From: Candidatus Binatia bacterium
GTDB lineage: Bacteria; Desulfobacterota; Binatia; UBA12015
Direction: 5' to 3'
NCBI GenBank assembly: GCA_029248525.1
Contig: JAQWJE010000013.1
Coordinates: 62,001 to 126,000 of the forward strand
Length of the DNA: 64,000 nt
The notes beneath the pieces are model-generated. The model was given only the letters and a program-made list of their open reading frames with translations, searched no databases and was not told where the DNA came from. A program made the position numbers and the translations under genes. Position 1 is the stretch's first letter. Each line of letters begins with the position of its first letter. This document shows positions 8,211 to 17,426 of the stretch, in pieces.

Positions 8211-9863
8211 ATGGCAACGCACGAACTTGCCGGCAAGCCGGCTCCCCCTGAAATTCTGACCAATATACCTCGGCTCGTCACGGCCTATTTTACCCGGCGC
8301 CCCGATCCCGAGAATCCTGCCGAACAAGTGGTTTTCGGCACCTCGGGTCACCGAGGTTCAGCGCTGCACGGTGCTTTCAACGAGGACCATGTGCTCGCCA
8401 TCACGCAGGCTCTCTGCGAGGTCCGAGCGGCCGACGGGGTCGATGGCCCACTCTTTGTCGGAATTGATACGCACGGGTTGTCCGAGCCGGCGCTCGTGAC
8501 AACGGTCGAGGTTCTGGCCGGCAATGGTGTTTCGGTTGTCCTTGAGGAGGGACTGGGGGCCACACCGACACCCGTGATCTCACATGCCATTCTCTGCTGG
8601 AATCGTGGTCGGAGCGGCGGGTTTGCCGACGGAGTGGTTATCACGCCGTCGCATAACCCGCCTGAGGATGGAGGGTTCAAATACAACCCTCCGAACGGAG
8701 GGCCTGCGCCCAGCTCCGTTACGAGTCGGATTCAGGATCGCGCCAACGAGATTTTGTCGCAAGATCTCGCCGGGGTGCGACGTCTGCCCTGGAAGCAGGC
8801 CATGGCCTCGAGCGATGTCTGCGAGCGTGACCTGACCGGACCCTATATTGAGGACTTGCCGAGCATTCTGAATATGGAGGCAATCCGGGGCGCGGGTCTT
8901 CATCTGGGCGTGCACCCTCTCGGCGGTGCCGCGCTGGATACCTGGACCCGTCTTGCTGATCGCTTTGATTTGAATATCGAGATTGTGGATCGCCGGATCG
9001 ATCCTAGTTTCTCGATGATGACGGTGGATCGTGACGGTAAAATTCGGATGGACTGCTCGTCCCCCTGGGCGATGGCGAGCCTGGTCGAGTTGCGGGATCG
9101 ATTTGATATTGCGTTCGGCAATGATGGCGATGCGGATCGCCATGGGGTCGTTACCCGCGGATCTGGCCTGCTCGCACCGAACCCCTACCTCTCGGTCGCG
9201 ATTCAATATTTATGCGAGACACGCACGGCTTGGTCGAAGGATGCCCGAATCGGCAAGACTCTGGTCTCGAGCAGCATGATTGATCGCGTAGCGGGATTGG
9301 TTGGTCGCTCGGTCGCCGAGGTCCCCGTCGGCTTCAAATGGTTTGTCGACGGATTGCTTTCTGGCGCGTATGCGTTTGGCGGGGAGGAGAGCGCAGGGGC
9401 CTCTTTCTTGCGTCTCGATGGAACCACCTGGACCACCGACAAGGATGGACCGCTTTTATGCCTGCTCGCGGCAGAAATCCTTGCCACCACAGGGCGCGAC
9501 CCGGCCGAGCATTATGCCGCGCTGGAAGAGAGGTTCGGTAGCCCGGTCTACGATCGAATCAGCGCACCAGCTTCACCTGAGCTGAAAGCAGCCTTCAAAT
9601 ACCTCGACGCGGGCAGCGTCGTGCGGGACGAATTGGCGGGCGAGAAAATCGAGGCAAAGCTGACGGAGGCTCCGGCGAACGGCGCCTCCATCGGTGGCCT
9701 CAAGGTCGCGACCGAAAACGGTTGGTTTGCTGCTCGGCCATCCGGAACCGAGGCGATTTATAAAATCTATGCGGAGAGTTTCCGCGGGGCCGACCATCTC
9801 CAGCAGATTCAGCAGGATGCGCAGGAAATTGTGGATGCTGCGCTGGCGAGTTCCCTGAAGTAG
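8211..9863 (+). CDS. pgm: phosphoglucomutase
   Basis: Interconverts glucose 1-phosphate and glucose 6-phosphate, feeding nucleotide-sugar and glycogen synthesis. The 550-residue protein matches the bacterial alpha-D-phosphohexomutase of the E. coli Pgm type. The phosphoserine is S147 in 'TPSHNPPEDGG', the Mg-binding loop is 'GNDGDADRHG' (D305, D307, D309), and the sugar loop is 'GGEESAG'. 'RPSGTE' near the C-terminus is the phosphate-binding motif. It is divergent from the S9 peptidase gene and separated from the convergent DUF3604 gene by a 42-base gap that holds a hairpin. Confidence 0.93.
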   Translation: MATHELAGKPAPPEILTNIPRLVTAYFTRRPDPENPAEQVVFGTSGHRGSALHGAFNEDHVLAITQALCEVRAADGVDGPLFVGIDTHGLSEPALVTTVEVLAGNGVSVVLEEGLGATPTPVISHAILCWNRGRSGGFADGVVITPSHNPPEDGGFKYNPPNGGPAPSSVTSRIQDRANEILSQDLAGVRRLPWKQAMASSDVCERDLTGPYIEDLPSILNMEAIRGAGLHLGVHPLGGAALDTWTRLADRFDLNIEIVDRRIDPSFSMMTVDRDGKIRMDCSSPWAMASLVELRDRFDIAFGNDGDADRHGVVTRGSGLLAPNPYLSVAIQYLCETRTAWSKDARIGKTLVSSSMIDRVAGLVGRSVAEVPVGFKWFVDGLLSGAYAFGGEESAGASFLRLDGTTWTTDKDGPLLCLLAAEILATTGRDPAEHYAALEERFGSPVYDRISAPASPELKAAFKYLDAGSVVRDELAGEKIEAKLTEAPANGASIGGLKVATENGWFAARPSGTEAIYKIYAESFRGADHLQQIQQDAQEIVDAALASSLK

Positions 9864-9907
9864 ATCGCCCGGCCGGGTGCGTCGCGCACCTCTCGACGCG
9901 AGCGATC
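9863..9907. terminator. nested hairpin between convergent pgm and DUF3604 genes
   Basis: An inner stem GGTGCG (9876-9881) pairs with CGCACC (9885-9890) around the triloop TCG. An outer pair GATCGC (9863-9868) and GCGATC (9902-9907) encloses it. It fills the 42-base gap between two convergent stop codons, where a bidirectional terminator is expected. There is no U tract, so intrinsic termination is not proven. Confidence 0.45.
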
Positions 9908-11819
9908 AGGCGGCGGGTGCGTACCAGATGGGGGAGGTCCAGGCGCGTTCCTGCTGGACCTGGGCGACACTTCCGTCATCGCAAGCGGGTGGTCGCTGGC
10001 TGCCGGAGAGTTTCAGGCATTCCCACGCGGAGTAGCGGCAGCTGGGATTTTCCAGAATCCGGGCATAATAGACAGCCTCGATGGCCGGATCGAAATCGGG
10101 GTCTTGCCACACGGCACAGAGGCTTTCATGACCAGACCCTCGAGGCTGGCAAGTCTTGGGGTCGATATCTGCGTCGTTGGCGCCGCCAGCGATGTCGAAG
10201 ATGGCTTGATGCGTTCGTCCCTCGGCATCCGCCCATCCTTTGATGATCTGAATTCTCTGCAGTAGCCCACCGGCGGAGTCTTCGGTTCCCGGATCGCGGA
10301 GTGCGGTGAGGAGAAACATTGGAGTCTTTCCCTCGGGCGGTTTTGAGAGTTCCGAACCCATCGGCACACCTGTTGCGTAGGCCCTCGAAATCATCCGCGG
10401 GTCGTCGCAGAGAGTTGAAGGAAACTCCCAGCCGGCAAAGAACCGCGGGCGGATGCGTGGGCCACTCGTGCCAAAAACTTCTCTCCGCCGCATCGAATCG
10501 AAAAGCGAGTCTCGCGAATTTTCTTCAGCCCAGATCCCGATCAGACCGCCGGGGTTGTTTGAGGTGTTGCCATCTTCGGTGTTGAGCGCTGCGCGTTGGG
10601 TAGCAGAGGCATCGGCTGAGCCAAGATGTCCGGCAAAGCTTTTCTCCTCGACAGAACCCGGCATTGCGTTGTGCGTGTCCGTGCTGGCCATGAATCCGAA
10701 TTGAAAGGGGTTCAAGCCGAGCCGTCGTTTTTCCTTCAGCCCCTCTGTCAAGGCATACCGTGCATAGCTCAGTTTCGAGATGCAATCGGGGCCCAAGTGG
10801 GGCACCCAATCCGCGAACGACCCCTCGTAACATTCACTGGGTGCCCCCCAGCGCTTCAGCGGCAGGTCCTCGAACTTCTCAAACCCACAGAACTCATCTG
10901 GTCCGCCAAGGACAGAGGAGATTCCGTTGCGGCATTCCGAGTCGCCCTTATGTTGCATGACCTCGATAATCCGCTCGAGGCGCATCCGCAGCCGTACGCG
11001 CTCCCGTTGTTCCTCGCGGGAATTGGTGTCGGGATAGTCGACGGCGAACATACGCCCGTTACTGAGGTTGGAATTATGTGGGATCGCAAGAACGTCGCAA
11101 TCCCCTTCCGCGTCCAGGCACTCGGAGCGGAGACGTTCCCAGAGTTCCCATTCACGTGTGACCTCCAGATAGCTGAGGGGATGTTCGGGCACATTGGCGT
11201 TTCGAAAAATGATATTCCGATGAAAATTCGAGCCCAGCCGATGCGAACTCCATTCGTATGCGGGGAACGTGACATGAGCGCATGAGGAGCTGGTGTCATT
11301 CCAGGCTTCGGCGATCGAGACGGTATCAGCCCAGGTCGAACGTGAGGCAGTGATGCAATCCTGATCCTTGTCGCCACAGAGCTCGCTGTCTCGCCAGACG
11401 ATGGGGCTCATGATCCGCAAAAGCAGCTGCGGATGCCGGCCGCCAGAGTTGATGATTTCGCAGAAAGAGGAATTCTTTTTGGGGTGGTCCGGATCGACGC
11501 ATATCGCACTTTCGCCCAAGAATTCCGCATGATCTGTGACCGCTGCGAAGTCGAGAAGGCGATCGATTTTTACCCCGCGTGTGCCTCGTCCCTCCCGGTC
11601 GAGCGGCGGTATGTGAATGGTTTCCCCAAACGCGTACCGATAGGCGTCGTCGGGACCCAGCCGTACATCGAAGCCGAAGGCATCACTTGATAACGCTGTA
11701 TGGACGTGGAGATCGCCAAAAAAAGCTTGCCTCAGGGGCGTATGATGAGCACACCGGGAGTCGCCATGGGCGGTTCCCGAGATACCGATGAAAAAGATCA
11801 GGAGGCAAATTGTCTTCAA
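9906..11819 (-). CDS. secreted DUF3604 (PHP-like) protein
   Basis: A 637-residue protein of the DUF3604 family, whose members have a PHP-like metal fold and no firmly assigned reaction. The first 19 residues ('MKTICLLIFFIGISGTAHG') form a Sec signal peptide, so it is exported. 'FGDLHVHTALSSDA' follows, with the PHP-type HxH pair, then 'VTDHAEF', 'IPHNSNLSNG' and 'ASTDTHNAMPG', all candidate metal ligands. Start choice: a TTG overlaps the stop of the preceding GST-like gene (TTGA) and has GAGGAG five bases upstream. A much longer in-frame extension would bury the signal peptide. It is the last gene of a four-gene minus-strand operon. Confidence 0.8.
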   Translation of the reverse strand: MKTICLLIFFIGISGTAHGDSRCAHHTPLRQAFFGDLHVHTALSSDAFGFDVRLGPDDAYRYAFGETIHIPPLDREGRGTRGVKIDRLLDFAAVTDHAEFLGESAICVDPDHPKKNSSFCEIINSGGRHPQLLLRIMSPIVWRDSELCGDKDQDCITASRSTWADTVSIAEAWNDTSSSCAHVTFPAYEWSSHRLGSNFHRNIIFRNANVPEHPLSYLEVTREWELWERLRSECLDAEGDCDVLAIPHNSNLSNGRMFAVDYPDTNSREEQRERVRLRMRLERIIEVMQHKGDSECRNGISSVLGGPDEFCGFEKFEDLPLKRWGAPSECYEGSFADWVPHLGPDCISKLSYARYALTEGLKEKRRLGLNPFQFGFMASTDTHNAMPGSVEEKSFAGHLGSADASATQRAALNTEDGNTSNNPGGLIGIWAEENSRDSLFDSMRRREVFGTSGPRIRPRFFAGWEFPSTLCDDPRMISRAYATGVPMGSELSKPPEGKTPMFLLTALRDPGTEDSAGGLLQRIQIIKGWADAEGRTHQAIFDIAGGANDADIDPKTCQPRGSGHESLCAVWQDPDFDPAIEAVYYARILENPSCRYSAWECLKLSGSQRPPACDDGSVAQVQQERAWTSPIWYAPAA

Positions 11820-13162
11820 GCGATCTCCTCGGAGAAAAGGAGGCCCCCTTCCTTGCGGATCCGACATCCGCGTAGAGCTCGTTCGAGCTCCAGGAAATTC
11901 CGATGCCCGGGGAAATCTTTCAGCATGGTTTCGATAGAGATCCTGGCGGCGGGTGTGGCCACGCAGGCTTCGAGAACCGGCAGAAGTCGCTGCAGCATCC
12001 AGGATTGATAGGGAATAACCATTCTCTCTCCTGCGACGCCTCCCAGTTCGAAATCGTGAGTGAGGGCTCCCGAGCCGGTCTGGAATTTTTCGAATCCGGG
12101 CGTGACCGTAAAACTCTTCCCCGGTAATTCCTCGCCCGGGCGATGATCGTCGCTGGCTATAAACGAGGTGAGCGTTCGCAGGCTGCACTCCAGTGTGGGC
12201 CACATCTCTTCAAAAAATATTCCGAGCAGGGGTAGCAGCGTCTCGGGGACCTGATCGTCGGGCAGGATGAGACCCTCGTCGGAGGTCGCGGGCTCAGCCT
12301 GCAGTTCTCCATCCTCGCCCAGACGATAGATTTTTTGGTCGTAGGTTCGTGCACTGAGCGCATTGGTATGATTGGTGCGGTCGACCCAATCCGCGATGAA
12401 GGGGAAATGAGTCCGCAGGAAATAGCCCGGGACGGGATCCCGATACAGATGCGGATAGAGCGGTGCCATCAGCGCGAAATCCGCCAGAGTTGGCTGTCCG
12501 CCGAGGCAGAAATCATGTTCTGCGAAATGGTTGTCGAGAACCTCCAGGATGCGCACCATACTCAAATCCCAAGCGCCTTCGGTCTGGGGTGTCACGCCGA
12601 GCGCTTGAGCTCCGGCGTAGGTGCCTATGGGCCTGGTGCGCGCATGGGATAATCCGAAGAGGACTTCGAAGAGGTTTTCGCCCGCAGCGAGCCGCTCTCG
12701 TGCATTTTTGGTCTGGCTGTCACCGGAACCCCATTGCAAGGCATTGTAGCGCGCGTGATTGGCGCTGACGTCTGGCAGGGTGTGTCGCCAGCGTTCCCAG
12801 AATCCGAGCGGCAACATCCACTCATCCGCCAGAAGTTCGATGATCCAGACGGCAAGGCATTGTCGCGGGGATTTGATGGGGTCGGGGGCTACTGCCGGTG
12901 TGGGGTGTGCGCGCTCGATCTCATCAATGATTTCGCTGGAGTCCTGAAGGAAGGTTCCATCTGGTTTCTGGAGTTGTGGGACGGCCATGGTTCCGGTCGC
13001 CGGCAACAGGAGTCCGGCCAATAAATCGTTGGTGGCGAGGATATCCTCGAAGCCCTGCGGCAACCCACCGAGCCGCTCCTTCCATCGCATATAGGCGCGG
13101 ACTTTCCCGGAAAAATAACTCAGTTCCCAGGAGAAGAGTCGATAACCATTTCCGTCCGTCAT
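11816..13162 (-). CDS. GST-fold protein, long
   Basis: A 448-residue glutathione S-transferase superfamily protein, about twice the usual length. The N-terminal thioredoxin-like domain starts 'YRLFSWELSYFSGKVRAYM'. It has the family's cis-Pro context 'MAVPQLQKPDG' and a glutathione-site-like 'LQDSSEIIDEIE'. The alpha-helical domain ('FCLGGQPTLADFALMAPLYPHLYRD') follows near residues 215-240. The last 180 residues are an extra helical region that I cannot assign. No signal peptide is visible. It starts inside the stop of the metallophosphoesterase gene (ATGA), and its own stop is overlapped by the TTG start of the DUF3604 gene. Confidence 0.75.
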   Translation of the reverse strand: MTDGNGYRLFSWELSYFSGKVRAYMRWKERLGGLPQGFEDILATNDLLAGLLLPATGTMAVPQLQKPDGTFLQDSSEIIDEIERAHPTPAVAPDPIKSPRQCLAVWIIELLADEWMLPLGFWERWRHTLPDVSANHARYNALQWGSGDSQTKNARERLAAGENLFEVLFGLSHARTRPIGTYAGAQALGVTPQTEGAWDLSMVRILEVLDNHFAEHDFCLGGQPTLADFALMAPLYPHLYRDPVPGYFLRTHFPFIADWVDRTNHTNALSARTYDQKIYRLGEDGELQAEPATSDEGLILPDDQVPETLLPLLGIFFEEMWPTLECSLRTLTSFIASDDHRPGEELPGKSFTVTPGFEKFQTGSGALTHDFELGGVAGERMVIPYQSWMLQRLLPVLEACVATPAARISIETMLKDFPGHRNFLELERALRGCRIRKEGGLLFSEEIA

Positions 13163-14442
13163 ATGCCGTCCTCGGTGGCCAGGTGGATGTCGAGTCGAGA
13201 GGCTTCACCCGGCACGCCGATGCGCAGGGGGAATCCATAGAACCCGGTTCCACGATGCACGTAGAGTCGCGATCGCCCTCGCACGAACAAGCCATTATCG
13301 GGCCAGCGCGTTTTGGAAAGTACGGTCCAGTCGATTCCGAGACTGATCAAGCCAACTTGTCCGCCGTGCGTATGTCCGGAGAGGACGAGGTCAACATTAT
13401 TTTCTGGAACATGGTCGAACGCGGCCGGATCGTGCAGCAGGAGAATGCGTGCGTGGCCGGCGCGGCGAGGGCAATTTTCGAGAAGTGCGGGGATTTGTTC
13501 GCTGCGAGATTTGCCGCGCCAGTCCGCTCCGACCAACTGTACGGGCCCCGCAGGCGTTTCCACGAGAGCTTCGGCATCATCAAGCAGACATACCCCGGCA
13601 GATTCGAGAGCCGAACGGACTTCGGCCGGCCATTCGTGATCGTGGTTGCCGAAAATGGCGAAGCATTGGCCGGGGAGGCGCCTCAAGGGCGCGAGAGAGC
13701 GTGCCAGTGCTCCCGGGCTTCCGGCCCCTTCCATGGTGAGGAGGTCGCCGGTGATCAACACCAGATCGGGGTCGAGATCGATCAATTTTTCGATCCGATC
13801 GCGCAGCCGATGAATGGGTTGCCATGGCCCCAGGTGCGGATCGGTGATCTGCACAACGCGGAGCACGCCTGTCTCTCTGGGCTTGGCAGATTTTAGCGAA
13901 TTGCGGGTCGCCTCAGCGCGGTGGAGCTGGTTGGATTCTTCTCCTGCCAGAGAGAAAGTGACGATCTCCCATCGAGCGCCGCGGGATGTGGATACCGATG
14001 CGAGGGCGATCGCGGCCGGAATCAGATCCAGCCAAATCATCGACTGGCGCAGCTCGTCGGCACCGAGAAGAGCCAGCAGGAGTCGCAGCGGGAGCAGGAC
14101 CAGGAGCCAGGGTACGGATAGTGCTCCTCCGGCCATGAACGCCATGCCGGGCATGCTGATCCCGCGGCGGAAGGCGGGAGTCCGGAGGCGCGGTCGTGCG
14201 AGGGCGATCATATGGGTTGCGGTAGCGGCGAGGCCCCAGGCGTAGATCAGAGAGGCCATCTCGGCGAGTCCGGGGGATAGAATGCCGTGAATTCGCGTGA
14301 AGACGATACAGGCGGCGGGCAGCGAAAGCACCAGCGTGATCAGCGAATAGATTCCATAGGGACGGCCCCGGGCGCGCAGTGCCACGAGCGGCACGGTCAG
14401 CATCACCGCGATTGTCGCAAAAATCAGGAAAGGTACGGGCAT
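13159..14442 (-). CDS. membrane-anchored metallophosphoesterase
   Basis: A 427-residue calcineurin-like phosphoesterase. About five hydrophobic helices occupy the first 170 residues. The catalytic domain then shows the full set of dimetal motifs: 'QITDPHLGP', 'LITGDLLT', 'GNHDHEW', 'LLLHDPAAF' and 'SGHTHGGQVG'. This matches the YkuE-like branch, whose members have been linked to lipid or UDP-sugar phosphoester hydrolysis; the substrate here is unknown. I start at the ATG preceded by GGAG at seven bases, dropping an in-frame 79-codon extension that overlaps the upstream SDR gene. A second protein of the same layout lies at 59440-60735. Confidence 0.85.
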   Translation of the reverse strand: MPVPFLIFATIAVMLTVPLVALRARGRPYGIYSLITLVLSLPAACIVFTRIHGILSPGLAEMASLIYAWGLAATATHMIALARPRLRTPAFRRGISMPGMAFMAGGALSVPWLLVLLPLRLLLALLGADELRQSMIWLDLIPAAIALASVSTSRGARWEIVTFSLAGEESNQLHRAEATRNSLKSAKPRETGVLRVVQITDPHLGPWQPIHRLRDRIEKLIDLDPDLVLITGDLLTMEGAGSPGALARSLAPLRRLPGQCFAIFGNHDHEWPAEVRSALESAGVCLLDDAEALVETPAGPVQLVGADWRGKSRSEQIPALLENCPRRAGHARILLLHDPAAFDHVPENNVDLVLSGHTHGGQVGLISLGIDWTVLSKTRWPDNGLFVRGRSRLYVHRGTGFYGFPLRIGVPGEASRLDIHLATEDGI

Positions 14443-14497
14443 CTCGAATCTCCAGACAACCTTTGCGGACGGAATGCTGCAAGCACTGAGATAGGAA

Positions 14498-15376
14498 TCA
14501 ATCGGGCAGAGAAAAAGGCTCCAGACCGCAGAGCTCTTCGCTGATCTCCCACAACCGCCGGGCTGTTTCCGGATCCTTTGCGAAGGCCTTGGGTTTGCTG
14601 ATCCGGCGATTGGCGAAGTAGAGGCCGGACGTGTCCGAGAGGGAATCTGCCATGGCGAGATGAAGCGAGGTTCGCGCACCTTTTGCGGGTGTTTTCAGAA
14701 CGAACATGGCGACGGGACGAATCAGGTTGGCCAGCCAGCTGGTATTATTGGACCCCAGTCCGGTGCTGACACCCCCCGGATGCAGGCTGTTGGCTGTAAC
14801 CCCGGTTCCTGCGATCCTCCGAGCCAACTCGCCGGTAAAGAGAATATTGCAGGCCTTGGAGGCTCCATAGGCAGAGATGCCGCTGAAATTTTCGAAAGGC
14901 TGCAGGTTTTCGACGTCGAAGCTGACGAATTTATGGGCATGAGAGGCGACGTTGACGATTCTTGCGGGGGCGGATGTCAGCAGGCGGGGCAGGAGGAGGC
15001 GGGTGAAAAGGAAATATCCCAAATGATTCACCCCGAAGGTCGACTCGATCCCGTCCTGCGTCTCTTGCCGGTCGAGCACAAAGACGCCGGCATTATTGAT
15101 CAGGCAATCGATTCGAGGATAGCGCGTGAGGATTTCTTCGGCAGCACCGCGGATCGAAGCGAAAGAGGCAAAATCGCAGAGGATGATTTCTGCCGGCACC
15201 TCCGGGGCCTCGATCAGCAGCCGCTCCCGAGTCTCTTCAGCCTTGGCCGCATTACGGGCAACCAGAGTCACATGGGCTCCGGCTTTTGCGAGTCCAATCG
15301 CGGTCGCCTCGCCGATGCCTGATGTCGCGCCCGTCACAAGGCAGCGCTTTCCTTCCACGTTCCACTTCGAAGCCAT
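14498..15376 (-). CDS. short-chain dehydrogenase/reductase
   Basis: A 292-residue NAD(P)-dependent SDR oxidoreductase of the retinol-dehydrogenase-like type. The cofactor motif TGATSGIG is at residues 15-22, NNAG at 94-97, and the catalytic set is S145, Y170 and K174 ('YGASK'). R41 after strand 2 ('VARNAAK') favours NADP(H). The substrate is not evident. It leads the minus-strand operon: 55 bases separate it from the metallophosphoesterase gene, and the next two genes overlap. AGGATCAGAGG precedes the ATG. The divergent alpha/beta hydrolase starts 100 bases away. Confidence 0.87.
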   Translation of the reverse strand: MASKWNVEGKRCLVTGATSGIGEATAIGLAKAGAHVTLVARNAAKAEETRERLLIEAPEVPAEIILCDFASFASIRGAAEEILTRYPRIDCLINNAGVFVLDRQETQDGIESTFGVNHLGYFLFTRLLLPRLLTSAPARIVNVASHAHKFVSFDVENLQPFENFSGISAYGASKACNILFTGELARRIAGTGVTANSLHPGGVSTGLGSNNTSWLANLIRPVAMFVLKTPAKGARTSLHLAMADSLSDTSGLYFANRRISKPKAFAKDPETARRLWEISEELCGLEPFSLPD

Positions 15377-15476
15377 CCTCTGATCCTAGCCGGGAATGTG
15401 GGCCATGGGAAAAGGAACCCGATAAAACTGGATGCATATATTGCTCTTGCGGGTGGTCGAAGGATAGACCGGATTC

Positions 15477-16274
15477 GTGCCGACGAAATATCTCTCATGG
15501 GACGACGATACCGCGCTGCGATATCTGCATGCCGGGCCGACCACGCCGCCGGATGTCGTCCCGGACTGGACTCGCGGGGCTACCGTGGTGTTTCTTCATG
15601 GGGAAGGTGGCAGCGCCTCTCATTTCGATCCCCAAATGGCGTTCTTCGGCGAGAGCAACAGCCCGCTGGCTCTGGATCTGTTCGGTCACGGGCGGTCGAC
15701 CGGGTTGACCGGGGCGGGGGGGATCGAGGCCTCCGCCATCTTGTTGCTCGGAGTCCTGAAGAGATTGTCCACGCCGCCAGTGGTTCTGGTGGGGCATGGC
15801 TCCGGGGGCCATATCGCCTTGCGGGCAGCAGCCATCGGGCCCGACCAGGTGCGGGCGGTCGTCACGTTGGGGGTCGGGGAATCCAGTGAATGGCCGGAGG
15901 CGGAGTTCTCCAAGTTGGAGGCCGTGGTGGCTGGACGAACGGGTCAGTTCTTTGACACGCCATTTTTTGCTCCGGAGACATCGCCGGATGTGATGCGAGC
16001 CTTCTGGGGCGGCATGTTGCAGACAGATCCTCGTGTTCGGTTGGAGGACCTTCGCGATTTCCGATCCTATCGATCGGAAGGACGCTTGCCCTCATCGAGT
16101 CTTCCCGTTCGCATTCTGAGGGGCGCGTCAGATGCTCTTTGTTCTGCTCCGGGTGCGGCGGCCTTGGCGGCAGCGTTGGGGGCTTCGGTCACGGAAATCC
16201 CCGACGCGGGACACGTGCCCCAGCTGGAAAACCCGGCCGCCGTTCACGAGGCAATTCTCGAGGTGTCCGGATGA
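15477..16274 (+). CDS. alpha/beta hydrolase
   Basis: A 265-residue alpha/beta-fold hydrolase. It shows the oxyanion segment 'VVFLHGEGGSASHFD', the nucleophile elbow 'GHGSGGH' (Ser in GxSxG), and the histidine in 'DAGHVPQLENP' near the C-terminus. The acid may be the Asp in 'LRGASDALC'. It could be an esterase, a C-C hydrolase or a thioesterase; the substrate is unknown. It starts at GTG. Its stop overlaps the start of the thiolase-like gene (ATGA), so it is probably made together with the acyl-CoA pair downstream. Confidence 0.82.
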   Translation: MPTKYLSWDDDTALRYLHAGPTTPPDVVPDWTRGATVVFLHGEGGSASHFDPQMAFFGESNSPLALDLFGHGRSTGLTGAGGIEASAILLLGVLKRLSTPPVVLVGHGSGGHIALRAAAIGPDQVRAVVTLGVGESSEWPEAEFSKLEAVVAGRTGQFFDTPFFAPETSPDVMRAFWGGMLQTDPRVRLEDLRDFRSYRSEGRLPSSSLPVRILRGASDALCSAPGAAALAAALGASVTEIPDAGHVPQLENPAAVHEAILEVSG

Positions 16275-17422
16275 GTTTTGCCGGAGGGATTGCTGTTGTG
16301 GGCGCATTTGAACATCCCACTCGTTTCGCACCGAATCGCACCGCCTACCAGATCGCCGCCGAGTCGGCTCGGGGAGCGCTTGCGGACGCGGGCCTGACGT
16401 TGGGGGATGTCGATGGCTACGCGACCAGCGGTGTCGGGCCCATGGGTGTTCTGTCCATGTGCCATCACCTGAATTTACAGCCCGATTGGGTGGACTCCAC
16501 AAATATCGGCGGCTCCTCCTTTGTCGCGCAGGTCGCGAATGCGGGCGCGGCGATTCAGGCGGGTCTGTGCACGACGGTGTTGATCACTTACGGGAGCACT
16601 GCTGCTTCAGATCGTTTTGCGGTCGGTACCGGGGGCGGGATGAGCGGGGACCCCACGGATGCATTCGTCTTGCCCTATGGGCCGACCATTGTCGGCGCAT
16701 ACGGAATGGTCGCACAGCGTCATATGCACGAGTTCGGAACGACAGCCGAACAACTCGCGGAAGTTGCGGTCACCATGCGGAACCACGCCGCTCTGAACCC
16801 ACGAGCCAAGTACCGCAACCGGATCACTGTCGAAGATGTTCTGGCCTCGAGGATGGTTTCTTCCCCGCTGCATCTTCTGGATTGCTGTCTGATCTCGGAT
16901 GGCGGCGGGGCATTGGTCGTGACTTCGGCCGACCGCGCGCGCGATTTGCGCCAAAAGCCCATCCCCGTTCTGGGTAGTGGTCAGGCTGTGCGCCACTCCG
17001 GAACCGGTCACCGGGACCTCGTCGATATCGCTGCCCGACAATCCGGGGCTCATGCGTTTGCTCAGGCGGGGCTCGTTCCGAAAGATATCGATTTCTGCAT
17101 GATTTATGATTCCTTCACCATCACCGTCCTCGCGACGTTGGAGAATCTGGGTTTCTGCCCGATGGGGGAAGGTGGTTCCTTTGTCGAAAACGGTGCCATT
17201 GGTTTGGGCGGTCGCCTTCCGCTGAACCCTGATGGTGGCGGACTTTCTTCCAATCATCCGGGGATGCGAGGGATCTTTTTGGTGATCGAAGCGGTTCGAC
17301 AGTTGCGCGAGGAAGCCGGAGATCGACAGGTGGCAGGTGCGCGGACGGCTCTTTGCCATGGCACCGGTGGTTGGCTTGGGGTGATGCACTCCGGTGCCAC
17401 ATTAATTCTGGGAGAAGGGTAG
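16271..17422 (+). CDS. SCP2/Ltp-type thiolase-like protein lacking the nucleophilic Cys
   Basis: A 383-residue thiolase-fold protein of the lipid-transfer-protein (SCP-x, Ltp) branch. 'YDSFTITVLATLENLGFC' and 'HGTGGWLG' are typical landmarks. Where ordinary thiolases carry the acyl-accepting Cys, this one reads 'NIGGSSFVAQ' (S82, S83). In the known Ltp2-type members, such proteins work as retro-aldolases with a DUF35 partner on steroid side-chain CoA esters, rather than as thiolases. The DUF35 gene follows four bases downstream, which supports this reading. The start overlaps the hydrolase stop; a longer in-frame reading into the hydrolase gene is rejected. Confidence 0.82.
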   Translation: MSFAGGIAVVGAFEHPTRFAPNRTAYQIAAESARGALADAGLTLGDVDGYATSGVGPMGVLSMCHHLNLQPDWVDSTNIGGSSFVAQVANAGAAIQAGLCTTVLITYGSTAASDRFAVGTGGGMSGDPTDAFVLPYGPTIVGAYGMVAQRHMHEFGTTAEQLAEVAVTMRNHAALNPRAKYRNRITVEDVLASRMVSSPLHLLDCCLISDGGGALVVTSADRARDLRQKPIPVLGSGQAVRHSGTGHRDLVDIAARQSGAHAFAQAGLVPKDIDFCMIYDSFTITVLATLENLGFCPMGEGGSFVENGAIGLGGRLPLNPDGGGLSSNHPGMRGIFLVIEAVRQLREEAGDRQVAGARTALCHGTGGWLGVMHSGATLILGEG

Positions 17423-17426
17423 GTCG

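Noticed and set aside
11820-12203. N-terminal extension of the DUF3604 gene
   Set aside because: It would bury a clear signal peptide and overlap the GST-like gene by hundreds of bases; the TTG at 11819 has a good ribosome site.
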